Source of the DNA: Vibrionales bacterium SWAT-3
GTDB taxonomy: Bacteria; Pseudomonadota; Gammaproteobacteria; Enterobacterales; Vibrionaceae
Direction of reading: 5' to 3'
Assembly (NCBI GenBank): GCA_000169995.1
Contig: AAZW01000020.1
Location: 1-64,000, forward strand
Length of the DNA: 64,000 bases
Made by a program: the position numbers and the translations under genes. A model generated the notes under the pieces. That model saw only the letters and a list, made by a program, of their open reading frames with translations, did no database searches and was not told the origin of the DNA. This document shows, in pieces, positions 1-9,718 of the stretch. Numbering within the stretch: the stretch's first letter is position 1; each line of letters opens with the position of its first letter.

Positions 1-465
<465 letters not shown>

Positions 466-555
466 CACACAAACTCGGTTAGCTCGTACTAGAACGTCAT
501 CCTCACTGTAGTGAATGACACGATAACTTTTACACCACCAATTCAGTGAAAAACT

Positions 556-1527
556 ATGTTTAATTTTGCCAATTTTTATCAACTTATTGCCCAAGATACT
601 CGCCTACAGCCGTGGCTTAACGTTTTGCCACAGCAACTGACGGATTGGCAAAATGCAGAGCACGGTGATTTCGATCGTTGGTTGCGTGCGTTAAACAAGA
701 TTCCACAAGACGTGCCAGATCAAGTTGACCTGAAAAATTCAGTGACGATTGGTAGTTCTACGCCATACCACCAAGGTGAACTGAAAAAGCTAGAAAGCTT
801 ATTGAAGACGTTCCACCCATGGAGAAAGGGTCCTTATACCGTTCACGACATCCATATCGATACAGAGTGGCGCAGTGACTGGAAATGGGATCGTGTGCTT
901 CCACATATTTCTCCATTGAAGAACCGCTCGGTACTAGATGTTGGCTGTGGTAACGGCTACCACATGTGGCGCATGCTGGGTGAAGGGGCTCGCTTAACTG
1001 TGGGTATTGATCCTTCTCACCTATTCTTGATTCAATTTGAAGCTATTCGTAAGTTAATGGGCAACGACCAACGTGCTCACCTTCTACCTTTAGGTATCGA
1101 ACAGCTACCAAAACTTGAAGCCTATGACACGGTATTCAGCATGGGCGTGCTGTACCACCGCCGTTCTCCATTGGATCACCTGATTCAACTGAAGGACCAA
1201 TTAGTATCTGGCGGCGAATTAGTGCTGGAGACCTTAGTGATTGAAGGCGATGAGAACGCAGTATTAGTGCCTGTTGACCGCTACGCACAAATGAGAAATG
1301 TGTACTTCTTCCCTTCTGCTCGCGCCCTGAAGCGCTGGCTTGAACAAGTTGGCTTTAAAGATGTACGCATCGTGGATGAGAATGTCACAACAATTGGTGA
1401 GCAGCGCACAACTGAGTGGATGACACACAACTCTCTGCCAGATTACCTAGATCCAAACGACCCAAGTAAAACGGTTGAAGGTCACCCGGCGCCGAGACGC
1501 GCCATTCTTATCGCAACCAAGCCATAA
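556..1527 (+). CDS. cmoB: tRNA U34 carboxymethyltransferase CmoB
   Basis: CmoB transfers the carboxymethyl group of carboxy-SAM to 5-hydroxyuridine at the tRNA wobble position in the cytoplasm. The 323-residue length is normal for the family. The SAM-fold glycine loop [16 protein letters not shown] lies near residues 124-140, and the motif [14 protein letters not shown] typical of CmoB follows near residue 196. The N-terminal CmoB-specific region (WRKGPY, then [12 protein letters not shown]) is intact. It lies downstream of cmoA, probably in one transcript. A third gene of the pathway, cmoM, is at 16417-17202. Confidence 0.96.
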   Translation: MFNFANFYQLIAQDTRLQPWLNVLPQQLTDWQNAEHGDFDRWLRALNKIPQDVPDQVDLKNSVTIGSSTPYHQGELKKLESLLKTFHPWRKGPYTVHDIHIDTEWRSDWKWDRVLPHISPLKNRSVLDVGCGNGYHMWRMLGEGARLTVGIDPSHLFLIQFEAIRKLMGNDQRAHLLPLGIEQLPKLEAYDTVFSMGVLYHRRSPLDHLIQLKDQLVSGGELVLETLVIEGDENAVLVPVDRYAQMRNVYFFPSARALKRWLEQVGFKDVRIVDENVTTIGEQRTTEWMTHNSLPDYLDPNDPSKTVEGHPAPRRAILIATKP

Positions 1528-1576
1528 ACTAAATATTCAAAAGCCCAAATTGCGTCGTAACAAAATTTGTCTCTAG

Positions 1577-1621
1577 AGCTCATTTATTTTCTAAAACAGA
1601 ACAATGTTTAATAAATGAGCT
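1577..1621. other. Perfect 12-bp inverted repeat downstream of cmoB
   Basis: AGCTCATTTATT at 1577-1588 is exactly complementary to AATAAATGAGCT at 1610-1621, with a 21-base loop. No T tract follows, so it is not a textbook terminator, although it lies 50 bases after the cmoB stop. It may be a processing or mRNA-end structure, or a protein-binding palindrome. Confidence 0.5.
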
Positions 1622-1687
1622 ATTTCAAATAGCAATAATTGGCGTAGCGCTCACATTGCGATTCAATATGACCAGACTCTTACAATA

Positions 1688-1710
1688 GGATGCTTCACGC
1701 ATCCTTTTTT
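1688..1710 (+). terminator. Intrinsic terminator after cmoAB
   Basis: The stem GGATGC/GCATCC has a 5-base loop and is followed directly by TTTTTT. It separates cmoAB from the three-gene unit starting at 1767. Confidence 0.75.
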
Positions 1711-1766
1711 GTGGGCTAAACTTCTAAATAGTCTGAACTATTCTCTAATTTCCCAAAGGTTTTTTT

Positions 1767-2507
1767 ATGTTTAAGCGATTATCGCCAATTGTGGCGGTTG
1801 GTTTGCTCTCTGGCTGTACCCTGACTAACGGTGCGGCCTACCACCAAGAAACTCTCGACGCTATTGCCCGCTCAGAGACAAACATCGCAAATAAGGTTCA
1901 AAATCTTGAACTGCAACTAAGCAATCAAAGTGATTACATTGAAAGCTTAGAAGACGAAATCACAACCCTTTCCCAACAGCTTGATGTTCACCTAACCAGC
2001 ATGGAACACAAAGTGATTGAAGAACTGGAAGAAGAAGAGCCAGTCGCAGTTACAGCGGCTCCTGTTGCTCCGACTTCACAGCCTACAATCCTTGGCGGCA
2101 TCGAAAAAGTATCTATCGACTCTATCAAACAAAGCTTCGATGCTCGTGTTGATACGGGTGCTACAACATCATCTTTGAATGCTGTTGATATCAAAGAATT
2201 CGAACGCAATGGCAAAGATTGGGTACGATTCCACCTAGCTGACAAATCACAAGCGACAGAAGATCAAAAATGGATTGAAGCGCCTGTTGTACGTTATGTG
2301 AAAATCCGTCAGTCAACGACCGACCAAGCAGAACGTCGAGCTGTGATCGAATTATGGGTTAAAGTTGGAAAAATCCATGAAAAAGCGCAATTTACATTGG
2401 CGGATCGCTCTCAAATGAGTCACCCTGTATTACTAGGGCGCGAATTTATCAAAGACATCGCGCTAGTAGATGTAAGTAAACAGTACGTACAAACGGAAGC
2501 CAAATAA
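1767..2507 (+). CDS. Lipoprotein with retropepsin-like (DUF785) domain
   Basis: The protein has a lipoprotein signal peptide with lipobox LLSGC (Cys17), so it is predicted to be anchored in the cell envelope facing the periplasm. A short coiled coil (about residues 30-85) and an acidic Glu/Ala/Pro linker follow. The C-terminal domain carries DARVDTGATTSSLNA with the aspartyl-protease-like DTG at residues 129-131. This matches the bacterial retropepsin-like family often named 'ATP-dependent zinc protease' (COG4067/DUF785). Catalysis is not proven for this protein. It is the first gene of a unit with 2525-4030 and 4034-5014, with a 17-bp gap to the next gene, which suggests a joint function. 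Confidence 0.85.
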   Translation: MFKRLSPIVAVGLLSGCTLTNGAAYHQETLDAIARSETNIANKVQNLELQLSNQSDYIESLEDEITTLSQQLDVHLTSMEHKVIEELEEEEPVAVTAAPVAPTSQPTILGGIEKVSIDSIKQSFDARVDTGATTSSLNAVDIKEFERNGKDWVRFHLADKSQATEDQKWIEAPVVRYVKIRQSTTDQAERRAVIELWVKVGKIHEKAQFTLADRSQMSHPVLLGREFIKDIALVDVSKQYVQTEAK

Positions 2508-2524
2508 CAATAGTAGGGTAAGCT

Positions 2525-4030
2525 ATGACGTCACGAATTCCATTTTATATCTCTATTTTCCTGCTCATTGCAGCAGGTATAACACTGAGTATGTTCAGAC
2601 ATACGACTTATGGTGTTCCTTGGACTCCAGGGGAAACCAGACAGGTGTGGGACATTGAAGCTCGTATCGAATTCAATGCAGTAGGCAAAGAAGCGAAGGT
2701 TTCATTAGCGGCTCCTCATACTCAGTCTAACTACACGCTCATCAGCGAGTCAGCTTCATCACCAGGCTACGGTATCTCTTACTTGAATACCGAATCAGGT
2801 CGCCGCGCTGAATGGTCTATCCGCTATGCCGATGGCCCACAAACCATCTACTACAAAACTCAATTCTTAGTCGATAGCCAAGCAAAAGTTACTGAGAACC
2901 CACCAGAAGGTGAAGTTGCTCAACCAAGCTTCGACGGACCAGAAGAAGCAGCATCGATTGCTTTGATTGACCGCGCAACCAAGCGTTCAGCGGACAACCT
3001 AACCTTCACTCGTGAGCTCATCAAAACGCTAAACGATCCAGACAGCCAAAACTCAGCGCTGCTTCTGAACAACATGACCAAAGTAGAAGCGACACACAAG
3101 CTACTTTCGGCAGCAAAAATCCACAACAAAGTGGTTGGTGTTATCGAGCTAGAAGATGGTCGCCGTCGTCAATCCATTCAGAACATGATCCAAGTTTGGG
3201 ATAACGATCAGTGGATTCTGTTCTCCCCTGAATCAAGCGAACAACAAGTTCAACCAAACCTACTTATCTGGGACGAGTCGAACGTATCTCTATTAGATGT
3301 TGTTGGTGGTCAAAACAGTAAAGTTCACTTCTCTATGATTGCTCAAGAGATTACTCCTACTGAAGCAACCAACAGCAAAGTCTCTGCAGACCAATTGTTG
3401 AACCTATCGATTCACAGTCTACCGCTAGAAGAGCAAGCGATGTTTAAAACCATCATGCTGATTCCAATCGGTGCTCTGATTGTTGTGTTCTTACGTGTCA
3501 TCATCGGGTTGAAAACATCTGGTACCTTCATGCCAGTTCTGATTGCAGTAGCCTTTGTTCAAACACAATTGGTTACGGGTATTGTCGGTTTCTTACTGAT
3601 TGTCGGCACAGGCCTTATTATTCGTAGCTACTTATCCAAGCTCAACCTATTACTAGTTGCCAGGATATCCGCGGTGATTATCACGGTAATCATGATTATT
3701 TCCGTGTTTACCGTGGTTGCTTTCAAAGTGGGTCTGACTGAAGGTCTTTCTATTACGTTCTTCCCAATGATCATCCTATCTTGGACTATCGAACGTATGT
3801 CTATCCTATGGGAAGAAGAAGGCGCGAAAGAAGTGGTTCTTCAAGGTGGTGGCTCACTATTGACTGCCGTACTTGTTTACTTAGCAATGACTAACCCGTT
3901 CATTCAACACCTAACATTTAACTTTATCGGTCTACAACTGATTGTCCTAGGTGGTATTTTACTACTAGGTACTTACACTGGTTACCGCTTAACTGAGCTA
4001 CGTCGCTTTAAACCGCTAGCGGAGGATTAA
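2525..4030 (+). CDS. Inactive-transglutaminase / multi-TM membrane protein
   Basis: The protein has 501 residues. One N-terminal transmembrane helix (about residues 5-24) is followed by a large periplasmic domain resembling a transglutaminase fold, then by several hydrophobic helices from about residue 313 to the end. This is the architecture of the 'inactive transglutaminase fused to 7 transmembrane helices' family. I see no clear Cys-His-Asp catalytic set; the soluble part has essentially no cysteine, in line with the 'inactive' name. Translation probably starts at the ATG after GTAGGGTAAGCT. The next gene follows after 3 bp, so co-translation is likely. The substrate is unknown. Confidence 0.85.
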   Translation: MTSRIPFYISIFLLIAAGITLSMFRHTTYGVPWTPGETRQVWDIEARIEFNAVGKEAKVSLAAPHTQSNYTLISESASSPGYGISYLNTESGRRAEWSIRYADGPQTIYYKTQFLVDSQAKVTENPPEGEVAQPSFDGPEEAASIALIDRATKRSADNLTFTRELIKTLNDPDSQNSALLLNNMTKVEATHKLLSAAKIHNKVVGVIELEDGRRRQSIQNMIQVWDNDQWILFSPESSEQQVQPNLLIWDESNVSLLDVVGGQNSKVHFSMIAQEITPTEATNSKVSADQLLNLSIHSLPLEEQAMFKTIMLIPIGALIVVFLRVIIGLKTSGTFMPVLIAVAFVQTQLVTGIVGFLLIVGTGLIIRSYLSKLNLLLVARISAVIITVIMIISVFTVVAFKVGLTEGLSITFFPMIILSWTIERMSILWEEEGAKEVVLQGGGSLLTAVLVYLAMTNPFIQHLTFNFIGLQLIVLGGILLLGTYTGYRLTELRRFKPLAED

Positions 4031-4033
4031 GTT

Positions 4034-5014
4034 ATGTTTGAACAGTTTACTTCGCCGTTTAAGTTGAAAGACAAAGGCATCATGGGGATGAACAAGCGTA
4101 ACCATAGCTATATTGGTCGCTACAATGATCGCTCCAAATATCCGTTAGTCGATGACAAGCTAAAGACTAAAATCATTGCGGAACAAGCAGGTGCGACAGT
4201 GCCTAAACTTATTGGCGTGATCAGTCACCAAGCTGAAGTAAAGACAATCCACAAGATGGTTAAAGAGTGGCCGGGTTTTGTAATCAAGCCAGCTCAAGGG
4301 AGTGGTGGTAAGGGTATCCTTGTCATCACCTCACACAAGGACGGCGTTTACACTAAGCCGTCTGGCTCAACCATTAACGAACAAGATGTAGAGCGTCACA
4401 TCAGTAACGCTCTTGCAGGTCTTTTCTCGCTAGGTGGTAAGAACGACGTTGCCGTAGTTGAAAACCTGATTAAGTTTGACGAGTGTTTTGACGGTTTCAG
4501 TTATGAAGGTGTACCAGATGTACGTATCATCGTATTCAAAGGCTACCCTGTCATGGCGATGATGCGTCTTTCTACTTCAGCTTCTGATGGCAAGGCTAAC
4601 CTTCACCAAGGTGCCGTCGGTGTAGGTATCGACATTGCAACAGGCAAAGCGGTACGAGCGGTTCAATTTGACCAACCGGTGACGCACCACCCAGATACAG
4701 GTAAAGAACTGGCACTGCTGCAAGTTCCCCACTGGGAAAAGCTGCTGACTCTTGCATCGAGTGCTTGGGAAATGACAGGCTTAGGTTACATGGGTACCGA
4801 TATGGTACTAGACCAAGAAGAAGGCCCAATGGTACTTGAGCTTAATGCGCGTCCAGGTTTGGCTATCCAAATCGCCAACGGCGCAGGCCTACTTCCTCGA
4901 TTGCACCATATTGAAAACCTTGGTACACCCGCTGAATACCCAAAACCTGCTGAGCGTGTTGCTTACGCTGCAAAACAATTTGGTGTTCACAGTAATGAGA
5001 TTGTTTCAAGCTAA
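4034..5014 (+). CDS. RimK-like ATP-grasp alpha-L-glutamate ligase-like protein
   Basis: This is a 326-residue cytosolic ATP-grasp enzyme. VIKPAQGSGGKGILVI (about residues 83-98) is the nucleotide-binding loop, and VLELNARPGLAI (about 267-278) holds the Glu and Asn that bind magnesium in this superfamily. The best family match is 'alpha-L-glutamate ligase-like protein', related to RimK, which joins an amino acid or peptide to a carboxylate acceptor. The acceptor here is unknown. A strong ribosome site (GCGGAGGATTAAGTT) precedes the ATG and overlaps the end of the upstream gene. The neighbours suggest a ligase-peptidase pair linked through the membrane protein; that is inference. Confidence 0.87.
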   Translation: MFEQFTSPFKLKDKGIMGMNKRNHSYIGRYNDRSKYPLVDDKLKTKIIAEQAGATVPKLIGVISHQAEVKTIHKMVKEWPGFVIKPAQGSGGKGILVITSHKDGVYTKPSGSTINEQDVERHISNALAGLFSLGGKNDVAVVENLIKFDECFDGFSYEGVPDVRIIVFKGYPVMAMMRLSTSASDGKANLHQGAVGVGIDIATGKAVRAVQFDQPVTHHPDTGKELALLQVPHWEKLLTLASSAWEMTGLGYMGTDMVLDQEEGPMVLELNARPGLAIQIANGAGLLPRLHHIENLGTPAEYPKPAERVAYAAKQFGVHSNEIVSS

Positions 5015-5080
5015 GCCGACAACTGAACTGAGAGCTCGATCAATTGCTAGCTTGCTAACTCAATAATTACCAAGCTCAAT

Positions 5081-5118
5081 AAAAAAGCCGCATAACTCTG
5101 TGAGTTACGCGGCTTTTT
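5081..5118. terminator. Bidirectional terminator between ligase-like gene and fdh
   Basis: A long hairpin with arms AAAAAAGCCGC and GCGGCTTTTT, and ACTC/GAGT inside, lies between two convergent genes. It has an A tract on one side and a T tract on the other, so it can act on both strands. Confidence 0.85.
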
Positions 5119-5143
5119 AGTACCGGCTATTCAACGGATTGGG

Positions 5144-8100
5144 CTAAACCTCTGTAACTTCAATTACAGGCTCTCGAATGGGATCAATCCGCACCGCCGC
5201 CACCTTGAATTCTGGGATCTTGGCATGTGGATCGGTCGCGGTTGTCGTCAATCGGTTCACTGGAGACTCTACAAAGTGGAATGGAATAAACACCACGCCT
5301 TTTTGCATTCGCTTCGTCACAAACGCTGCAATCTCAATCTCACCACGACGTGTTGATACCTTGAGCATTTGACCATTCGAGATTCCCAACGCTTCAGCAT
5401 CATGAACACTGACCATAGCTCGCGGTCCTGCTAGGTTATCCAAGCCTTTTGTTTTGCGCGTCATGGTGCCTGTATGGAATTGCTCTAGGATACGCCCAGT
5501 AGTAAGTACCAGCGGGTACTCTTCGTCTGGAAGCTCAGCCGCATATCGAAACGGAATCGCTTCCATTTGGCCGCGCCCACGAGTGAACTGAGTTTGGTGC
5601 ATGATACGGGTACCGTCAGGGTTGTTCTTATTACTCGGCCATTGCACGCCATTAACCGTGATGTTTTCCCAACGTAAACCACCATATTGTGGCGTGACGC
5701 GAGCAATCTCATTGGTAATGTCCGCAACCGAATCGTAGCTCCAACCACCAACCATAGCGTTGGCTAGCATTTGGATAATCACCCAATCCTCTTTCGCATC
5801 ACCAGGAGGTAATACCGCTGGGTTAATGCGCTGAACGCGTCGCTCAGTATTGGTAAAGTGACCAGACTTCTCAGCAAACGAGCAAGACGGTAGCACCACA
5901 TCAGCATACTGCGCCGTTTCGGTTAAGAAGATGTCTTGCACCACAAGGAAATCTAACGCTTCAAGCCCTTCAATCACGTGTGCTTGATTCGGGTCGCTGA
6001 GCACTGGGTTTTCACCCATTACGTATAAACCACGCACATCTCGATTACATGCCCCATCTATAATTTCAGTCAGCGTTAACCCCGTTTCAGCCGGCAAATC
6101 AGCAACGCCCCACTCCATCGCGAATTTTTGGCGAACCATAGGGTTATACACTTTCTGATAGCCCGGAAGATTATTTGGTAATGCTCCCATGTCACACGTG
6201 CCTGGAACATTCGATTGGCCACGCAGCGGATTGATACCACCACCTTCGATGCCGATGTTGCCACACAACAGTTGCAGGTTAGCAATAGATCGAACGTTGT
6301 CGTGGCCAGTGGTGTGTTGCGTGATACCCATGGAGTAATACACCGCCGTGCGTTTTGCAGTACCGATCAAGCGCGCCATCGCGAAGATGTCTTCTGCTTT
6401 AACGCCAGTTACTAGTTCTACTTTGTCTAACGAATAACTTGGCGACATTACCTCTTGCAGCAAGGTATCAAAGCCATCGACACGGTCATCAATGTATTCT
6501 TGGTCATACCAACCGTGTTTAATGATCTGCTGCATCACACCATTAATCAGCATCACATCTGTACCCGGTCGGTGCGCTAGGTAAAGTTCAGCATGGTCGG
6601 CAATATCGATTCTCTTAGGGTCCGCGACAATCAAGCGAGCGCCGTTATGCCTTACTGCCTGTTTGATATGCGAGCCGATAATTGGGTGCGCGGATGTGGT
6701 GTCAGAACCAATGATAAAGATGACATCTGAGTGTTTAATGCTTGGGATATCATTGGTCATCGCCCCACTCCCCAGCGAAGCCTCAAGACCGGTCACTGTC
6801 GAGGCGTGGCAAAGGCGAGCACAATGGTCAACGTTGTTGGTACCAAGCTCTCGTCGAATGAATTTTTGGAACGCATAGTTATCTTCATTGGTGGTTTTAG
6901 CCGATGAGAAACCTGCTAATGCATTACTGCCAAAGCCTTGTTTAATCGAAGTGAACTTATCGGCAATCAGCGTGATGGCTTCGCCCCAACTCGCAGGTTG
7001 TAACCAACCATCTTTACGAATCAATGGGGTTATGAGGCGAGCATCACTACTCACGAAGTCAAAACCAAAACGCCCCTTAACACACAACATGCCTTCGTTG
7101 ACCGGAGAGTCACCACCTTCGATATAACGAATCTTATTCTTCGCTTCATCGATATGCATGGTTAGCTTACAGCCCACACCACAGTAGGTGCAGATGGTAT
7201 CGACCTTCTTAAGAACATCGGTGTCACCTTGCTTTCTATCTCTCGCATCAACCATTGCACCTGTTGGGCAGGCTTGAATACAAGAACCGCATTGAACACA
7301 GTTCGAGTCGCCCATTAAGGTCTGGTTCGCCCCGAAATTCGGGCGACACTCAGGTCTTGATGCTGGCTTGCCATCAGCCTGATTCATGAAACTCAGGACG
7401 CCATGAACATTCTGTTCACGACATGCTTGAATACACTGTCCACAACTGATGCAGCGGTTGGCATCGAAAATAATGAATTCAGAGCTATCATCGACGGTAA
7501 ACTTCTGTCTTGTCGAACCCACTTTCGCTTCTTCTGTTCGAATAGCTTGCCAGCTCTCATTTGAAGCAATATCGATTTTGTATGCAGGGTGCGTTTGAGT
7601 TGCCTTGTACTCAGTCGAGTAATCACGTAGGTCGCAATTGGTATTGGCTTGGCAACCACACTCTAAACACCTTGCAGCTTCAGCGATTGCATCAGCATTA
7701 TCAAAGCCCGTTTCTACTTCTTCAAAGCTCTGCTCTCGCTGCTCTGGAGTCAGCTCCGGCATGATTTTTCGAGCCATGCGTTGTATCGATTTATATTGCT
7801 CAGGATCGATCGCTTTAAGCTGTTTATGCTTGGTTGAATTAAACGGTTTAGCAGGGATATTATCCATATCACCATTGAAGAATCGGTCGATCGCTTGCGC
7901 AGCAATTCGCCCGTCTCCTACTGCTTCTACTGCTTCTACTGCTTCTACTGCAGTCGCTGGACCACGTCTGAAATCACCGATACTAAATATATTACCGGTA
8001 CCTGTGTGCATGGTTTGCGGATCAGCGTCCGCGGTGTTCCAACGTGTCAGTGGGATATCAATCTCTTCGTTATCCATGAAGCTTAAGTCTGGCTTTTGCG

Positions 8101-9391
8101 AAACAGCTGCGATGACCGTATCGAATGCTTCAACAAAAAATTCACCTGTTGGTTTAGGGCTACGACGGCCAGACGCGTCAGCAGGGCCAAGCGCCATGCG
8201 TTCTAATCGAATTTCTGATACATGGCCATTTTCATCGGCAATATTTTCAGCTGGGTTGGTCAAAAAGTGGAACTTAACACCTTCATGCTCCGCTTCTTCG
8301 ATTTCGTAATCTTCAGCTGGCATTTCATCTCGCGTACGACGATAAATGAGTGTGGTATCAGCGCCATCACGCACTGCGGTTCGTGCGCAGTCAATCGCCG
8401 TGTTACCACCACCAATCACCGCCACTTTTTTGCCCGTAGTGAACTGCTTGTCGGTGACATAATCTTTCAGGTAATCAACACCTAAATAACAACCGCCAAG
8501 GTCGCTACCAGGATAATTCATTTCAACGGCTTGTGACGCACCCACGGCTAAGCAGACCGCATCAAAATCACGACTAAGATCCGACAAAGTGAAATCAACA
8601 CCGAGCTTTTTATCGCACTCTACTGCCATTCCATTACGACACATGAGTTCGATTTCTTTATCAAGAATCGACTTCGGTAGACGATATTCTGGAATACCAT
8701 AACGTAGCCAACCACCAGCTTTAGGCATCGATTCATAAACACTGACGTCATAACCTTCATTAGACAGGTAATAACCTGTTGTTAAGCCACCAGGACCACT
8801 GCCGACAATCGCAATGCTCTTACCTTTATTGGGTTTCTTCGCTGGCATGTAGCTCTCTTGAGCAGCGAGATCGGCATCGGCTGCGTGCCGCTTGAGTTGG
8901 CGAATCGCAATCGAATCATCGACTAGATTTCTTCGGCATTCCGTTTCACAAAACGCAGGACATACACGACCAATAGAGAGAGGCATTGGCAGTGTTTTCT
9001 TAATCACTTCGATTGCTTTGGCATGATCATTTTGGGCAATGTGATGTAGGTAAGACTGGATATCAACTCCCGCCGGGCAAGCGGTTTGGCACGGTGCTTC
9101 ACAGTCAGCATAGTGGTCTGCCATGATTCGATTCAACTCATCTTGGCGATGAACCGTTAACTGTTTAGATTGAGTTGTAATGTTCAAGCCATTGACGACC
9201 TCAAGCTCACACGAGCGTGTTACGCCCATCCCATCCACTTCAACCACACACAAATCACACGGCACTTTGTCCGCTGTTTTGTTCAAACCACATAACGATG
9301 GAATCTCTAAACCACATGTTTTGGCCGCCTCAAGAACGGTTTGCCCTTATTCGACGATTCGAAATTTCCCATCAATGACGATTTGAATCAT
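5144..9391 (-). CDS. Fused formate dehydrogenase alpha subunit, in-frame stop at codon 15
   Basis: A multidomain molybdopterin oxidoreductase. In order it has a 2Fe-2S ferredoxin-like N-terminus (Cys34, Cys45, Cys48, Cys60 counted from the ATG at 9391), a GltD-like FAD/NADPH module with GSGPGG and IGGGNTAIDCA, two 4Fe-4S motifs (CISCGQCIQAC, CVQCGSCIQAC), and a formate dehydrogenase body beginning CTYCGVGCKL. The catalytic position is Cys in HCARLCHAS, not selenocysteine. Codon 15 (9347-9349) is TAA. The frame is open after it, but the first usable start there (TTG at 9286, 1380 residues) loses Cys34. A 9-bp repeat at 7919-7951 adds extra Ala-Val-Glu units. The gene stands alone, with no other subunit beside it. 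It may be impaired, or the TAA may be a sequence error. Confidence 0.87.
7919..7951. repeat. 9-bp tandem repeat inside fdh
   Basis: TACTGCTTC is repeated 3.7 times without mismatch. On the minus strand it encodes the run AVEAVEAVEAVGDG in the GltD-like module, where I would expect a single Ala-Val-Glu-Ala before the conserved Gly-Asp-Gly. Each unit adds three residues and keeps the frame. Confidence 0.85.
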
Positions 9392-9649
9392 AGCTTGTCC
9401 TACCTTTACCATTCGCACACTGCGAGTTATCAATAATTAAAAATAAAGTAATACAATATTATTAATATTATTTAATCTATGCAATTACCATACATTAATT
9501 ATGGTTTTGTGCGTGTGACCTCAAACAAGTTCCATTGATAATAACCATAAGATATGAGTGATCTTATCTGTATATGGAAAACATTAAGTTGAAGATAAAG
9601 ACAATTGGAGGAAGGCAGGTGTAATCAGGGAGATCAGACTTCAGATATT
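9392..9649. other. AT-rich upstream region of fdh, no gene seen
   Basis: No convincing open frame was found. The part at about 9430-9500 is very AT-rich and holds the palindrome AATATTATTAATATT; it is the likely promoter region for the minus-strand fdh gene. I could not assign a specific regulator site. Confidence 0.4.
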
Positions 9650-9690
9650 AAAAAGCCCCTACCACTGTATATAAAGTGAATAGGGGCTTT
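9650..9690 (-). terminator. Terminator downstream of mukB
   Basis: The stem AAAGCCCCT/AGGGGCTTTTT has a smaller CACT/AGTG stem inside its loop. Read on the minus strand it ends in a T tract 29 bases after the mukB stop. Confidence 0.75.
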
Positions 9691-9718
9691 GAATTGATAC
9701 GATAAATCGGCTTAAAGC

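Noticed and set aside
7638..8309. A 223-codon open frame on the plus strand inside the formate dehydrogenase gene.
   Set aside because: It is antisense to conserved coding sequence, has a Ser/Ala-rich low-complexity product and no ribosome site.
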